Origin: CBDHDN01 sp965261585
GTDB lineage: Bacteria; Pseudomonadota; Alphaproteobacteria; UBA6615
Direction of reading: 5' to 3'
Assembly: GCA_965261585.1 (NCBI GenBank)
Contig: CBDHDN010000009.1
Coordinates: 1 to 44,379, forward strand
DNA: 44,379 nt
Below are positions 8,935 through 17,404 of this stretch, piece by piece; position 1 is the first letter of the stretch; each line of letters begins with the position of its first letter. The notes beneath the pieces are model-generated. The model made no database searches. It was given only the letters and a program-made list of their open reading frames with translations, and was not told the DNA's origin. The translations under genes were made by a program, and so were the position numbers.

Positions 8935-9797
8935 GTGCCGCCACCTCGCCCGGCACGGGTCTGGCCTACGGCCTGCGGCGGGTCTGCGCCGCCTGGGGCA
9001 TGGCCTGCTCCTCGTTCTACGCCATGACCTCCGGCCAGCACGCCGAGCAGCCGCCGGCAAAGCGTCGGGGACCGAAGCCCGCGATCTCGGACCAGGCGCT
9101 GCTGGTGGCGATCGAAGCCGACCTGGAGGCATCGCCCTGGGAGGGCGAGGGCTACCGCAAGGTCTGGGCTCGGCTTCGGGTCTGTCGCGACATCCGGGTT
9201 GCCCGCAAGCGGGTGCTCCGCCTGATGCGCGAGAACAATCTGCTCTCGCCCCATCGCTGCCGCCGCCGTGGCGGCAATCCCCATTACGGTGAGATCATCA
9301 CTCATGCCCCGAACCTCATGTGGGGCACCGATGGCGTTCGGGTGTTCACGGTGGACGACGGCTGGGGCTGGATCCTCACCGCCGTCGAGCGCGGCGACCG
9401 CTTCGCCGCCCTGCAGCCGATCTCCATGGGGCTTGCCGGGCTGTATGGCTCGACCGCGGCCGGCGCGGCTCGGGGGCTGGCCTTGCGGATGGATCACGGC
9501 TCCCAGTATCTGTCGGACCACTTCACCAACCAGATCAAGTTCTGGGGCATCCAGCCGTCCTACGCCTTCGTCGCCGAGCCCCAGACCAACGGCGTCGCCG
9601 AGCGGTTCAATCGCACGCTGAAGGAACAGATCATCCATGGTCGCATCTACCGCAACATCGCGGAGCTGCGGGACGCCGTCCGTGACTTCGTCGAACTCTA
9701 CAATGCCCAGTGGATCGTCGAAAAGAACGGCTACCTGAGCCCCGCTCAAGCTCGTCAGGCGTGGCACGCCGCGATCTCAATCAGGCCCGCCGCGTGA
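8931..9797 (+). CDS. IS3-like OrfB integrase-core transposase, copy 1, with a 13-residue deletion
   Basis: The integrase core shows WGTDGVRVF (first Asp), RMDHGSQYLSDHF (second Asp) and NGVAERFNRTLKEQ (Glu). Compared with copy 2, 13 residues (HWNAECVGWHVCK) are missing after WILTAVE, within the catalytic fold between the first two Asp residues. The deletion is in frame and leaves the three acidic residues, but it removes core strand and helix sequence, so this copy is probably inactive. Confidence 0.85.
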   Translation: MSAATSPGTGLAYGLRRVCAAWGMACSSFYAMTSGQHAEQPPAKRRGPKPAISDQALLVAIEADLEASPWEGEGYRKVWARLRVCRDIRVARKRVLRLMRENNLLSPHRCRRRGGNPHYGEIITHAPNLMWGTDGVRVFTVDDGWGWILTAVERGDRFAALQPISMGLAGLYGSTAAGAARGLALRMDHGSQYLSDHFTNQIKFWGIQPSYAFVAEPQTNGVAERFNRTLKEQIIHGRIYRNIAELRDAVRDFVELYNAQWIVEKNGYLSPAQARQAWHAAISIRPAA

Positions 9798-10335
9798 GAC
9801 AAACTTGTGTCCAAGGAACCGGGTGCGCTACAGTCACGCCTGAGATGGAAAGGGCGGGTGCGGATATTCTGGCCGAGTATGATTGGTGTGGAGGCGATGC
9901 GAGAGAGTGCGCTGCCCGCATTTACCGCGCAATAGCGCTTATCGCTTATCCAATCGGTGAATCAGCTTCTGCGCCTTCTCGTTGAGACGGCGAAGCTTGG
10001 TTGCGTATTTTCGGATTTCGCGCGGGTGGTGCTTTATGGCGCGAGGCATAATCCGCTCTGCGCTTGCTTTCATGTAGATCATCCAAATGTCCGTTGTCTT
10101 GCCGCCCTTTGGGTATTCCCAGGAGCCGTGTGCTAGCTGATTTCGGAAGTCGTCCACCTCCTGTGCGCCTCGCGCGATTGCTAGGGCCGTCTGGACTTCG
10201 ATAGGCTTCGTCAACCATAGGCGCGTGAGAGTTCGGATCACTCCGCAGAGAGTCTTGTTGCCCATACCGACGGTCAAAGTTCTGCCGATCTTGTTGTCTA
10301 TGTAGCGCACCCGGTTCCTTGGACACAAGTTTGTC

Positions 10336-11241
10336 TCACGCGGCGGGCCTGATTGAGATCGCGGCGTGCCACGCCTGACGAGCTTGAGCGGGGCTCAGGT
10401 AGCCGTTCTTTTCGACGATCCACTGGGCATTGTAGAGTTCGACGAAGTCGCGGACGGCGTCCCGCAGCTCCGCGATGTTGCGGTAGATGCGACCATGGAT
10501 GATCTGTTCCTTCAGCGTGCGATTGAACCGCTCGGCGACGCCGTTGGTCTGGGGCTCGGCGACGAAGGCGTAGGACGGCTGGATGCCCCAGAACTTGATC
10601 TGGTTGGTGAAGTGGTCCGACAGATACTGGGAGCCGTGATCCATCCGCAAGGCCAGCCCCCGAGCCGCGCCGGCCGCGGTCGAGCCATACAGCCCGGCAA
10701 GCCCCATGGAGATCGGCTGCAGGGCGGCGAAGCGGTCGCCGCGCTTGCAGACATGCCAGCCGACACACTCGGCGTTCCAATGCTCGACGGCGGTGAAGAT
10801 CCAGCCCCAGCCGTCGTCCACCGTGAACACCCGAACGCCATCGGTGCCCCACATGAGGTTCGGGGCATGAGTGATGATCTCACCGTCATGGGAATTGCCG
10901 CCACGGCGGCGGCAGCGATGGGGCGAGAGCAGATTGTTCTCGCGCATCAGGCGGAGCACCCGCTTGCGGGCAACCCGGATGTCGCGACAGACCCGAAGCC
11001 GAGCCCAGACCTTGCGGTAGCCCTCGCCCTCCCAGGGCGATGCCTCCAGGTCGGCTTCGATCGCCACCAGCAGCGCCTGGTCCGAGATCGCGGGCTTCGG
11101 TCCCCGACGCTTTGCCGGCGGCTGCTCGGCGTGCTGGCCGGAGGTCATGGCGTAGAACGAGGAGCGGGCCATGCCCCAGGCGGCGCAGACCCGCCGCAGG
11201 CCGTAGGCCAGACCCGTGCCGGGCGAGGTGGCGGCACTCAT
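10336..11241 (-). CDS. IS3-like OrfB integrase-core transposase, copy 2
   Basis: It is 301 residues with the DDE core intact: WGTDGVRVFTVDDGWGWIFT, RMDHGSQYLSDHF and NGVAERFNRTLKEQ, and the helical C terminus ELYNAQWIVEKNGYLSPAQA. The N-terminal part (GYRKVWARLRVCRDIRVARK then RVLRLMRENNLL) is the HTH_21-like region of IS3-type OrfB. The ATGA overlap with orfA suggests coupled translation. Apart from the 39-bp segment the protein is almost the same as in copy 1. Confidence 0.9.
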   Translation of the reverse strand: MSAATSPGTGLAYGLRRVCAAWGMARSSFYAMTSGQHAEQPPAKRRGPKPAISDQALLVAIEADLEASPWEGEGYRKVWARLRVCRDIRVARKRVLRLMRENNLLSPHRCRRRGGNSHDGEIITHAPNLMWGTDGVRVFTVDDGWGWIFTAVEHWNAECVGWHVCKRGDRFAALQPISMGLAGLYGSTAAGAARGLALRMDHGSQYLSDHFTNQIKFWGIQPSYAFVAEPQTNGVAERFNRTLKEQIIHGRIYRNIAELRDAVRDFVELYNAQWIVEKNGYLSPAQARQAWHAAISIRPAA

Positions 11242-11648
11242 CGCCGCGACCTCCGCCGCCCCAAAGGGCCGAAGGTCTCCGTCTTGGCCTCCAGCAGTTC
11301 CACCTGCATGGTCAACTCTCCGATCCGCTTCATGGCGCTATCCAGTTCCGCCTGCACCGGATCGCCCTTGCGTTGCTTGAGCGAGGCGTCGATCCCGCCG
11401 ATCGCTTTCTCACGCCACTGCTCGAGCCGGAAGATCTCTACGCCCAACTGGCGCGACAGAAGTTGCACCGGCTCGTCACGCAAAAGCCTCAGAACGACCT
11501 CACGCTTGCGCGCCACCGTCCATCGCTGGCCAAGTCCCAGCGGGCCTGCCGGCAAAGCCTGGCCTGGGGAAAACGTGGACGAGCCAAGCTCGCCCGCATT
11601 TACCACAGGCCCATCAACAGCAACTTTCTTCTCAAAATTATCGGTCAT
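11238..11648 (-). CDS. IS3-like OrfA, copy 2
   Basis: It is identical in sequence to the OrfA of copy 1: helix-turn-helix followed by a leucine-rich coiled coil, starting behind AAGGAGG. It binds the element ends with OrfB. Confidence 0.88.
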   Translation of the reverse strand: MTDNFEKKVAVDGPVVNAGELGSSTFSPGQALPAGPLGLGQRWTVARKREVVLRLLRDEPVQLLSRQLGVEIFRLEQWREKAIGGIDASLKQRKGDPVQAELDSAMKRIGELTMQVELLEAKTETFGPLGRRRSRR

Positions 11649-11853
11649 GTTCCGGTCCTCCTTGGACACTTCGATTAAGCCAATTCTGTGTCCAAGGAAA
11701 TCGGGTCCGACTCAGATCTTGTTGTCTACGCCTAGGGATCGCCAGATGATCTCCTGCATTTGGTGTTCGAGCTGTGCCCAGCGAAAGATGACTTCGCCTA
11801 TGGGTGCGTAGTACGCTTCCGGAAGTTCGAGCGCATTATTGTATTCGCGGATC

Positions 11854-12015
11854 ATGGCAAAGCCTTCCAAAGACAATCAGGAGATCGCTCGGGCACGCGA
11901 GGATGCAGTGCTTCGACGGATGCTGAACACACGGCCGAAGCCGCATAAACCGACTAAGGGCGACGAGAAAGAAGCCGCTTCAAAATCTCGTCAGCTGAAA
12001 GAACGCGACGCTTAG
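11854..12015 (+). CDS. 53-residue basic protein divergent from the HEPN-like gene
   Basis: It reads MAKPSKDNQEIARAREDAVL, then RRMLNTRPKPHKPTKGDEKE, ending QLKERDA. It is highly charged with the motif RRMLNTRPKPHKP; similar short TPPKPHKP-type proteins occur in alphaproteobacterial mobile DNA. Its ATG shares bases with the start codon of the divergent HEPN-like gene, so the promoter of each must lie within the other gene or both are expressed without leaders. No function is known. Confidence 0.5.
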   Translation: MAKPSKDNQEIARAREDAVLRRMLNTRPKPHKPTKGDEKEAASKSRQLKERDA

Positions 12016-12073
12016 GCCCGCGCTCCTTCGTTAGTCCGCCGATAGGTCAGGCGCTTGCCTGCGATACCCGCTA

Positions 12074-13123
12074 GAGCACATCCGGTTTAGACGGAATATC
12101 CTGCATTGACGAGGTAGTTTCTGCATTCGGTTGGAGAGAATTCATCGAGGGCGTTTCCAATTGCCCGCCAGAGGTCATCGACGGTTCTGGCGCCGACCTT
12201 GCGGAGAATGGCTTTGAGCTTGGCGAAGACCTGTTCGATGGGATTGAGATCGGGGCTGTAGGGCGGCAGGTAGAGCGGGGTTGCGCCGACCGCCTCAATG
12301 GCCTCGTGTACGCCGGCGACCTTGTGGGAGGAGAGGTTGTCCATGATGACGATGTCGCCCGCGGACAGGGTCGGGACCAGGGCTTGCTGGACCCAGGCAA
12401 GGAAGCTTGCGCCGTTGATCGGGCCATCGAAAACGCAGGGCGCGGTGATCCGGTCGTGACGCAGGGCGGCAATGAACGTGGTTGTCTTCCAGTGGCCATG
12501 GGGAATGGTCGCCACCACCCGTTCGCCGCGCGGTGCCCGGCCATAACGCCGGGCCATGTTCGTCCGCGCCCAGGTCTCGTCGAGAAAGACCAGCCGTTCG
12601 GCAATCAGCCCAGGTTGCTCGTTGCGCCAAGTGGCTCGCGCCGCCGCGACGTCAGGGCGCTCCTGCTCGGCGGCGTGGGCTGTCTTTTTTTGCGACTCAG
12701 CCCCTGAGCCAGAAGAAAGTCGCCAAGCGTCGAGCGCTTCGCCTCGATCCCCTCGGCGGCCAGCAAGACGCAAAGCTCGTCAATGGTGATGTCGCAATTC
12801 TCCATCACCAGAGCCCGAATGCGATCGCCATGGGGAGCCAGTTTCGATTTCTTCCAGCCACCGTATTTGTCGGCTTTGATCGTGCCCCGCTGCTTCCAAC
12901 GCTGCATCAGCTTCACAACAAAGCTGATGCTCACATCAAATTGCTTCGCCGCCGCATTGCGAGAGGTCCCCGATTCAACAACTCGAACAACTCGTTCACG
13001 AAGATCTTCCGAATAAGGTCGTGTCATCCATGGCTGGCCTCCTTTAACCCAGCTCATAGCTTGAATCACTTTTTGCGACCCTTGGGAATCCCCTTTTTGA
13101 TTCTGTCTATGCCGGACCCGCTC
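12074..13123 (-). mobile_element. IS630-family element, 1050 bp
   Basis: The ends GAGCACATCCGGTTTAGACG and GAGCGGGTCCGGCATAGACA (complement of the right end) are imperfect inverted repeats. TA lies on both sides (12072-12073 and 13124-13125), the hallmark of this family. Confidence 0.85.
12087..13027 (-). CDS. IS630-family transposase, two frames joined at a T7/A7 run
   Basis: The first frame (MTRPYSEDLRERVVRVVESG, a paired helix-turn-helix region) continues to a run of seven A on the coding strand (12685-12691). The second frame, shifted by -1, carries the DDE core: RLVFLDETWART, DIVIMDNLSSHK and SPDLNPIEQVF, ending NYLVNAGYSV at 12087. A slippery A run joining two frames is frequent in IS630-type elements, so a working fusion protein of about 310 residues by frameshifting is likely rather than decay. 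The start at 13027 excludes a weak upstream ATG. Confidence 0.8.
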
Positions 13124-13200
13124 TAGGCAATTGAATCATAACGCATATTGGGAGTTCGGCGGTGCCTTTCGTGAATCTTCCAGGCTAGCTCGCAGTGACG

Positions 13201-13238
13201 CAAAAGAATGCGGCCCGCACCGGGTTGGTGCGGGCCGC
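13201..13238 (-). terminator. Rho-independent terminator of the TRAP binding-protein gene
   Basis: A perfect 12-bp stem GCGGCCCGCACC with a 5-nt loop (13210-13238) begins 23 bp past the stop codon at 13261. On the minus strand it is followed by ATTCTTTTG, a modest T tract. Confidence 0.75.
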
Positions 13239-13260
13239 GTGAAAGTCCGGCTTCGAAAGC

Positions 13261-14367
13261 TTAGGCCCGCGGGTATTTGAACGGCAGCAGACGCGCGTTC
13301 GTGTAGGCCTGATCGCCGATCCGGGTCCAGGCCAGGGCCTCGCCCCGTGCCTTGAGGAATGACCGGCCGATCTTCTTGGTGATTGCGTCGCCGCCTTCGA
13401 TCGTCTCTTCCATCAGCTTGCCGGACTCCTCGCCGATCGCCAGCAGAACGTCTCGTGGCATCTGGCGCAGCTGCACGCCGTGGGTGCGGATCAGCGTCTG
13501 CAAGGCGGGGGCCGAGCGGCCGTTGAACTCGGCCAGCATGACGTCGTTCTCGGCCAGCGCCGCGGCCTCGACGATCTGCTTCAGGTCCGCCGACAATGCA
13601 TCGAACCGGGCCTTGTTGACGGTCAGCTGGAGCGCCGACCCGGGCTCATGGAAGCCCGGCCAATAGTAGAACTTCGCGACCTTGTAGAAACCGAAGGCCA
13701 GATCGTTGTACGGGCCGACCCATTCCGTGCCGTCGATGGCGCCGGACTGCAGGGCAGGAAAGATCTCCCCGCCCGGCAGCAGCACGACCGTCGTGCCGAG
13801 CCGCTGCAGCACCTGGCCGCCGAGCCCCGGCATGCGGAACTTGAGGTCCTTCAGATCGTCAATGGAGTTGATCTCCTTGCGGAACCAACCGCCCATCTGG
13901 ACGCCGGTGTTGCCGGCGAGGAAGCCCTTCAGGCCGAACGGCGCAAGCAGCTCGTCCCACAACTCCTGGCCACCGCCCCAATGGATCCACGCGTTGAGCT
14001 CGGTCGCGGTCATGCCGAACGGCACTGCCGTGTAGAAGGCCGTCGCCGGCGATTTGCCGAGGTGATAGTACGAGGCGTCGTGGCCCATCTCGGCCGTGCC
14101 GCCGGCAACGCCGTCGAACACCTGAAGCGGGGGTACCAGCTCGCCGCCGGCGAACACCTTGACGCGCAGCCGGCCTTCGCTCATGTCGGTGATGCGCTTG
14201 GCGACACGCTCGGCACCGGTGCCGAGGCCCGGAAAGCCCTTGGGCCACGAGGTGACCATGCGCCACTCGGTGAGGCCTTGGGAAATGGCCGGTTTCGGCA
14301 GGCTCGAGGCCGCCGCTGTCGCGACGCCGGCCGCCGCCGCACCGGTCAAAAAGGAACGTCTCTTCAT
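13261..14367 (-). CDS. TRAP transporter periplasmic substrate-binding protein (DctP family)
   Basis: It is 368 residues with a twin-arginine signal (MKRRSFLTGAAAAGVATAAA) ending before SLPKPAISQ. The mature part shows the DctP fold: WRMVTSWPKGFPGLGTGAER, FRMPGLGGQVLQRLG and AIDGTEWVGPYNDLAFGFYK. The sequence style matches the clade that binds 2-oxo acids or related monocarboxylates (TakP-like), which often uses Tat export. No DctQ or DctM membrane subunits are in the window, so the partner must be elsewhere. A terminator lies downstream, so it is monocistronic. Confidence 0.9.
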   Translation of the reverse strand: MKRRSFLTGAAAAGVATAAASSLPKPAISQGLTEWRMVTSWPKGFPGLGTGAERVAKRITDMSEGRLRVKVFAGGELVPPLQVFDGVAGGTAEMGHDASYYHLGKSPATAFYTAVPFGMTATELNAWIHWGGGQELWDELLAPFGLKGFLAGNTGVQMGGWFRKEINSIDDLKDLKFRMPGLGGQVLQRLGTTVVLLPGGEIFPALQSGAIDGTEWVGPYNDLAFGFYKVAKFYYWPGFHEPGSALQLTVNKARFDALSADLKQIVEAAALAENDVMLAEFNGRSAPALQTLIRTHGVQLRQMPRDVLLAIGEESGKLMEETIEGGDAITKKIGRSFLKARGEALAWTRIGDQAYTNARLLPFKYPRA

Positions 14368-14500
14368 CGGATTCTCCCCGTAGGTTGGTTCTTGGACCCC
14401 GTCCCGGGTCGGCCGCCGCCTGCTCCCCCCGGTTCACGCGGATCCGCTGGCCATGAACCTATCGCCGCGCCGGGTGCGGCGCAATGGTTTGGGTGCCAAA

Positions 14501-15262
14501 TCATTCCGCTTCCCCAGCTGCCTGAGGGGCGGTCGGTCGGTCGGATGGCACGTACTGCCAGCCCGTCGGTCCCAGCGCCTGCAACGGTCGAAAGCGCGTC
14601 TTGTAGGTCATCTTGGAGCTCTGTTCGACCCAATAGCCGAGATGCACGTATGGCAGCTCCTCCGCCGTTGCCCGCGCGATCAGCCAAAGCACCATCATCG
14701 TGCCGAGGCTGCGGTGGTCGTCGTCTGATGCGAAGAAGCTGTAGATCGCCGACAGGCCGTTGGCCAGGCGGTCGACCAGACACCCGGCGATCAGCGTGCC
14801 GGCGGTGTCGCGGAACTCCACCATGAACGTGTCGACGGCCGAATCCTCGACCATGGCACGATAGTCGTTGAACGACATCGCCGCCATCTCGCCGCCGGGG
14901 TGGCGGGCTCGCTGATAGCGGGCGAACAGCTCGTACTGCTCAGGTGTCGCCTTTGGCCGGGTCACGTGCGCCGAGACGTCCTCGTTGCAGCGCATAACGC
15001 GGCGGAGCGAGCCGCGCAGCGAGAAACTGGCGACGACGACCCGGACCGGCACACAGGCGTTGCAGTCCTGACAGGCCGGCCGGTAGACGATGTAGTGGCT
15101 GCGCCGGAACCCGGCACCGGCCAGGCGGTTGTGCAGATCCTGCGAGCCCGGCCCGCGCAGCTCCGTGAACAGATTGCGCTCGACCCTGCCCGGCAGATAG
15201 GGGCACGGCATCGGCCCGGTCCGGTAGAAAACGTGCGGCGCCTTGGGGCCCTGGGTCGTCAT
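14501..15262 (-). CDS. bpt: Aspartate/glutamate leucyltransferase (Bpt)
   Basis: It transfers leucine from Leu-tRNA to N-terminal Asp or Glu, creating a destabilising residue for ClpS/ClpAP degradation. At 253 residues it is full length. The N-terminal ATE domain has FYRTGPMPCPYLPGRVERNL and the cysteine-rich YRPACQDCNACVPVRV. The C-terminal GNAT-like domain has AGCLVDRLANGLSAIYSFFA and LPYVHLGYWVEQSSKMTYKT. No clear co-transcribed partner. Confidence 0.95.
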   Translation of the reverse strand: MTTQGPKAPHVFYRTGPMPCPYLPGRVERNLFTELRGPGSQDLHNRLAGAGFRRSHYIVYRPACQDCNACVPVRVVVASFSLRGSLRRVMRCNEDVSAHVTRPKATPEQYELFARYQRARHPGGEMAAMSFNDYRAMVEDSAVDTFMVEFRDTAGTLIAGCLVDRLANGLSAIYSFFASDDDHRSLGTMMVLWLIARATAEELPYVHLGYWVEQSSKMTYKTRFRPLQALGPTGWQYVPSDRPTAPQAAGEAE

Positions 15263-15408
15263 CGCGACCGCGCATGCCGCCGGGGCCGGGGGGGATCTGA
15301 AGGCGAGGCCGTCAGTATCATCGCTGCGCTTTCGCCCGCGGATAATTGTCTCTCAGTCTAGCAGGATAGCGGGCCGGTCCGCCGGGCGGCAACCGCCATG
15401 GGGCCGGC

Positions 15409-16407
15409 TCACTCGCGTTCCGGATAGGGAAGCGGAACCTCCTCCTCCTGCTCCGTGACGGCGCCGTGGCCGCCCACGGTCGGACCGGCACCGGTCGTCG
15501 CGATGCCGCCGCTGTCGCCCTGGCGCAGCAGGACGATGCTGATGCGCCGATTACGCGGCGACGTCGGATTGTCCGGCAGCAACGGCTCGGTGTCCGACTT
15601 GCCCTGCACCAGGGCGATCCGCTGTGCCGCCAGGCCCGACTCCAGCAGCAGCCGCCGCGCGGCATTCGCACGGTCCGAACTCAGCTCCCAGTTCGAGTAA
15701 CCGTCGGCGCTTGCGTAGGGGGTCGCGTCGGTGTGGCCGCTAACCGAGATCTTGTTGGGCAGCTTGGCCACCACTTGCGCCATAAGGCGGGCCAGACGAC
15801 ACGTGCTCTCCAGCGGCTCGGCGCTGCCGGTATTGAACATCGAGACCTGTTCCTGATCGACCAGCTGAATGCGCAGCCCGGCGGGAGTCTGATCCACCAG
15901 CAGGCTGTTCTTCAACTCAGAAAGCTCCGGTACTCCCTGAATCGCCTCGCGCAGGATGGCCTCGGCCTCCTCGAACTGCTGCTGCTCGCGGGCCGCCAGC
16001 AGGTCGTCGAGCTGCCTTTGGCTGATCGTGCGCGCGGCCTCGGTCGGCTCCGCGCCATCGTCCACCTCCACTTCGGAGACGACGCCCGGCGATGTCGGCA
16101 GGGCGACGACAATGCCGCCGCCGGCCACGCCGCCGATCGATGTGAAGGCGCCGTCGGGTGCCAGCGACTTGCCGCCCAGCACGCCGCCGGCGCCGCTGCG
16201 CCCGGCCGACACCGCCTCTGGACTGAAGTAGTTTGAGATGCCGAGCTTCTGCTCGTCGGTCGTCGCGCTGAGCAGCCACAGCAGCAGGAAGAAGGCCATC
16301 ATCGCGGTGACGAAGTCGGCATAGGCGACCTTCCAGGCGCCGCCGTGATGGGCCTGCTCGCCGCCGCCCTTGACCTTCTTGATGATGATTGGTGGCACGT
16401 TGTCCAT
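15409..16407 (-). CDS. motB: Flagellar motor protein MotB
   Basis: It is the peptidoglycan-anchored stator subunit of the flagellar motor. The N terminus has the short cytoplasmic segment IIIKKVKGGGEQAHHGGAWK, then the single membrane helix with the proton-conducting Asp in YADFVTAMMAFFLLLWLL. A Gly/Ser-rich and acidic linker (residues 60-150) precedes the OmpA-like domain (ISVSGHTDATPYASADGYSN then WELSSDRANAARRLLLESGL). It is 332 residues, slightly long because of the linker and an acidic C-terminal tail EQEEEVPLPYPERE. It follows motA by 21 bp in one operon. Confidence 0.95.
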   Translation of the reverse strand: MDNVPPIIIKKVKGGGEQAHHGGAWKVAYADFVTAMMAFFLLLWLLSATTDEQKLGISNYFSPEAVSAGRSGAGGVLGGKSLAPDGAFTSIGGVAGGGIVVALPTSPGVVSEVEVDDGAEPTEAARTISQRQLDDLLAAREQQQFEEAEAILREAIQGVPELSELKNSLLVDQTPAGLRIQLVDQEQVSMFNTGSAEPLESTCRLARLMAQVVAKLPNKISVSGHTDATPYASADGYSNWELSSDRANAARRLLLESGLAAQRIALVQGKSDTEPLLPDNPTSPRNRRISIVLLRQGDSGGIATTGAGPTVGGHGAVTEQEEEVPLPYPERE

Positions 16408-16428
16408 CGTGCGGGGCCGGTCGCCGGC

Positions 16429-17289
16429 CTATGCCGGCGGTACCGCCTCGTAGGCCTGCTCGACTTCGATGAACGTCGGCCGGACGCTGGACAGCAGGGC
16501 CTTGCGGGCGAACTCGACCGCGACCGCTGGAGCATAGCCTTGCAGATAGGCGAGGATGCCGGCCTTGATGCAGCCATAGTACTTGCTGTCGGCATCCTGC
16601 GTGGAGGCGAGCACGGTCGCCAGCGGGCCGACGAATCCATAGGCCATGAGGACGCCGAGGAAGGTGCCGACCAGGGCGCCGCCGATCAGCTTGCCCAGGA
16701 CCTCCGGCGGCTCGCTGATGGAGCCCATTGTCTTGATGATGCCCAGCACGGCGGCCACGATGCCGAGCGCCGGCAGCGCGTCCGCCATTGACTGGAAAGC
16801 GGCCTGAATCTGATGGTCTTCGCGGTGATGGGTCTCCAGCTCGGCGTCCATCAGAGCCTCGACCTCGTAGGCATTCTCGGTTCCCAGCGTGATCAGACGC
16901 AGGTAGTCGCAAAAGAACACTACCGCGTGGTGGTTGCTCATAAAGCCGGGAAACTGCTGGAACATCGTGCTGCTGTCGGGGTTTTCGACGTGCTGTTCGA
17001 GTTCCAGCATGCCCTTCGACTTCGCGAACTTGAAGGTGACGTAAAGCAAGGACAAGAGCTCGAGATAGTCTTCCTTCTTGTACTGCGGCCCCCTGAGTGA
17101 CTGGCCCAGCGCCTTGCCCGTTCTGGCCAACACCGCCTTCGGATTGGACGTCACGAAGGCGCCGATGGCGGCGCCGCCAATAATCGCCAGCTCAAAGGGT
17201 TGGAACAGGACACCGAGCTTGCCGCCCAGCCCTGCGTAGCCGCCGAGGACGGAGACCAGAACGACGATCCAACCGACAAGAACGATCAT
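16429..17289 (-). CDS. motA: Flagellar motor stator protein MotA
   Basis: It is 286 residues with four membrane helices; the first is MIVLVGWIVVLVSVLGGYAG. It has the charged cytoplasmic loop that contacts FliG, then DALPALGIVAAVLGIIKTMG and GGALVGTFLGVLMAYGFVGP, both MotA hallmarks. With MotB it forms the proton channel that drives the flagellum. It is the first gene of the motA-motB pair. No other flagellar gene is in the window. Confidence 0.95.
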   Translation of the reverse strand: MIVLVGWIVVLVSVLGGYAGLGGKLGVLFQPFELAIIGGAAIGAFVTSNPKAVLARTGKALGQSLRGPQYKKEDYLELLSLLYVTFKFAKSKGMLELEQHVENPDSSTMFQQFPGFMSNHHAVVFFCDYLRLITLGTENAYEVEALMDAELETHHREDHQIQAAFQSMADALPALGIVAAVLGIIKTMGSISEPPEVLGKLIGGALVGTFLGVLMAYGFVGPLATVLASTQDADSKYYGCIKAGILAYLQGYAPAVAVEFARKALLSSVRPTFIEVEQAYEAVPPA

Positions 17290-17404
17290 GTCGACAACCC
17301 GGTGCGCGCGGATTTCCTGGGAATCAACCAGACCGGATGGTGCGTGAGAGGCCTTAAGAAGCGGTTAGTCCAACGGTCCAGCCGGGACGGGCCCCGGCCG
17401 GATT

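Larger units (their letters stand above)
8458..9832 (+). mobile_element. IS3/IS481-like insertion sequence, copy 1 (1375 bp, internally deleted)
   Basis: The ends TGAGTCGGACCCGATTTCCT and TGTAGCGCACCCGGTTCCTT (complement of the right end) form an imperfect inverted repeat. A perfect 14-bp target duplication (8444-8457 and 9833-9846) flanks it. It is nearly identical to the inverted copy at 10301-11714 but lacks 39 bp. Confidence 0.9.
8393..9985 (+). pseudogene. Small phage-like protein gene interrupted by IS copy 1
   Basis: Removing the insertion sequence and one copy of its 14-bp duplication joins 8393-8457 to 9847-9985 and gives one 67-residue frame: MQTENRHSAGQAGAEIEVTP, then EMERAGADILAEYDWCGGDA, then a short helical stretch ending SASAPSR. 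The style (xVTPEMxxAG followed by a short helical stretch) resembles small phage or plasmid proteins of unknown role. Its 3' end overlaps the convergent HEPN-like gene by 47 bp. It now cannot make its full product. Confidence 0.6.
10301..11714 (-). mobile_element. IS3/IS481-like insertion sequence, copy 2 (1414 bp, full length)
   Basis: It has the same ends as copy 1 in opposite orientation, with its own 14-bp target duplication (10287-10300 and 11715-11728). It contains complete orfA and orfB. Separate duplications show that the two copies inserted independently. Confidence 0.92.
9939..11855 (-). pseudogene. HEPN-like protein gene (RNxxxH motif) interrupted by IS copy 2
   Basis: Joining 11715-11855 to 9939-10286 across the insertion, with one copy of the 14-bp duplication, restores one 162-residue frame. 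It starts MIREYNNALELPEAYYAPIG and runs through VIFRWAQLEHQMQEIIWRSL to EVDDFRNQLAHGSWEYPK. An all-helical protein with RNxxxHG after a helix is the signature of HEPN domains, many of which are RNases in toxin-antitoxin or defence systems; others are inactive. The start codon overlaps the start of the divergent 53-residue gene. The present copy is split and presumably null. Family assignment rests on the motif and helix pattern only. Confidence 0.6.

Noticed and set aside
8458..11714. Composite transposon formed by the two inverted IS copies
   Set aside because: Each copy has its own 14-bp duplication and interrupts a different gene, so they inserted independently rather than as a unit.
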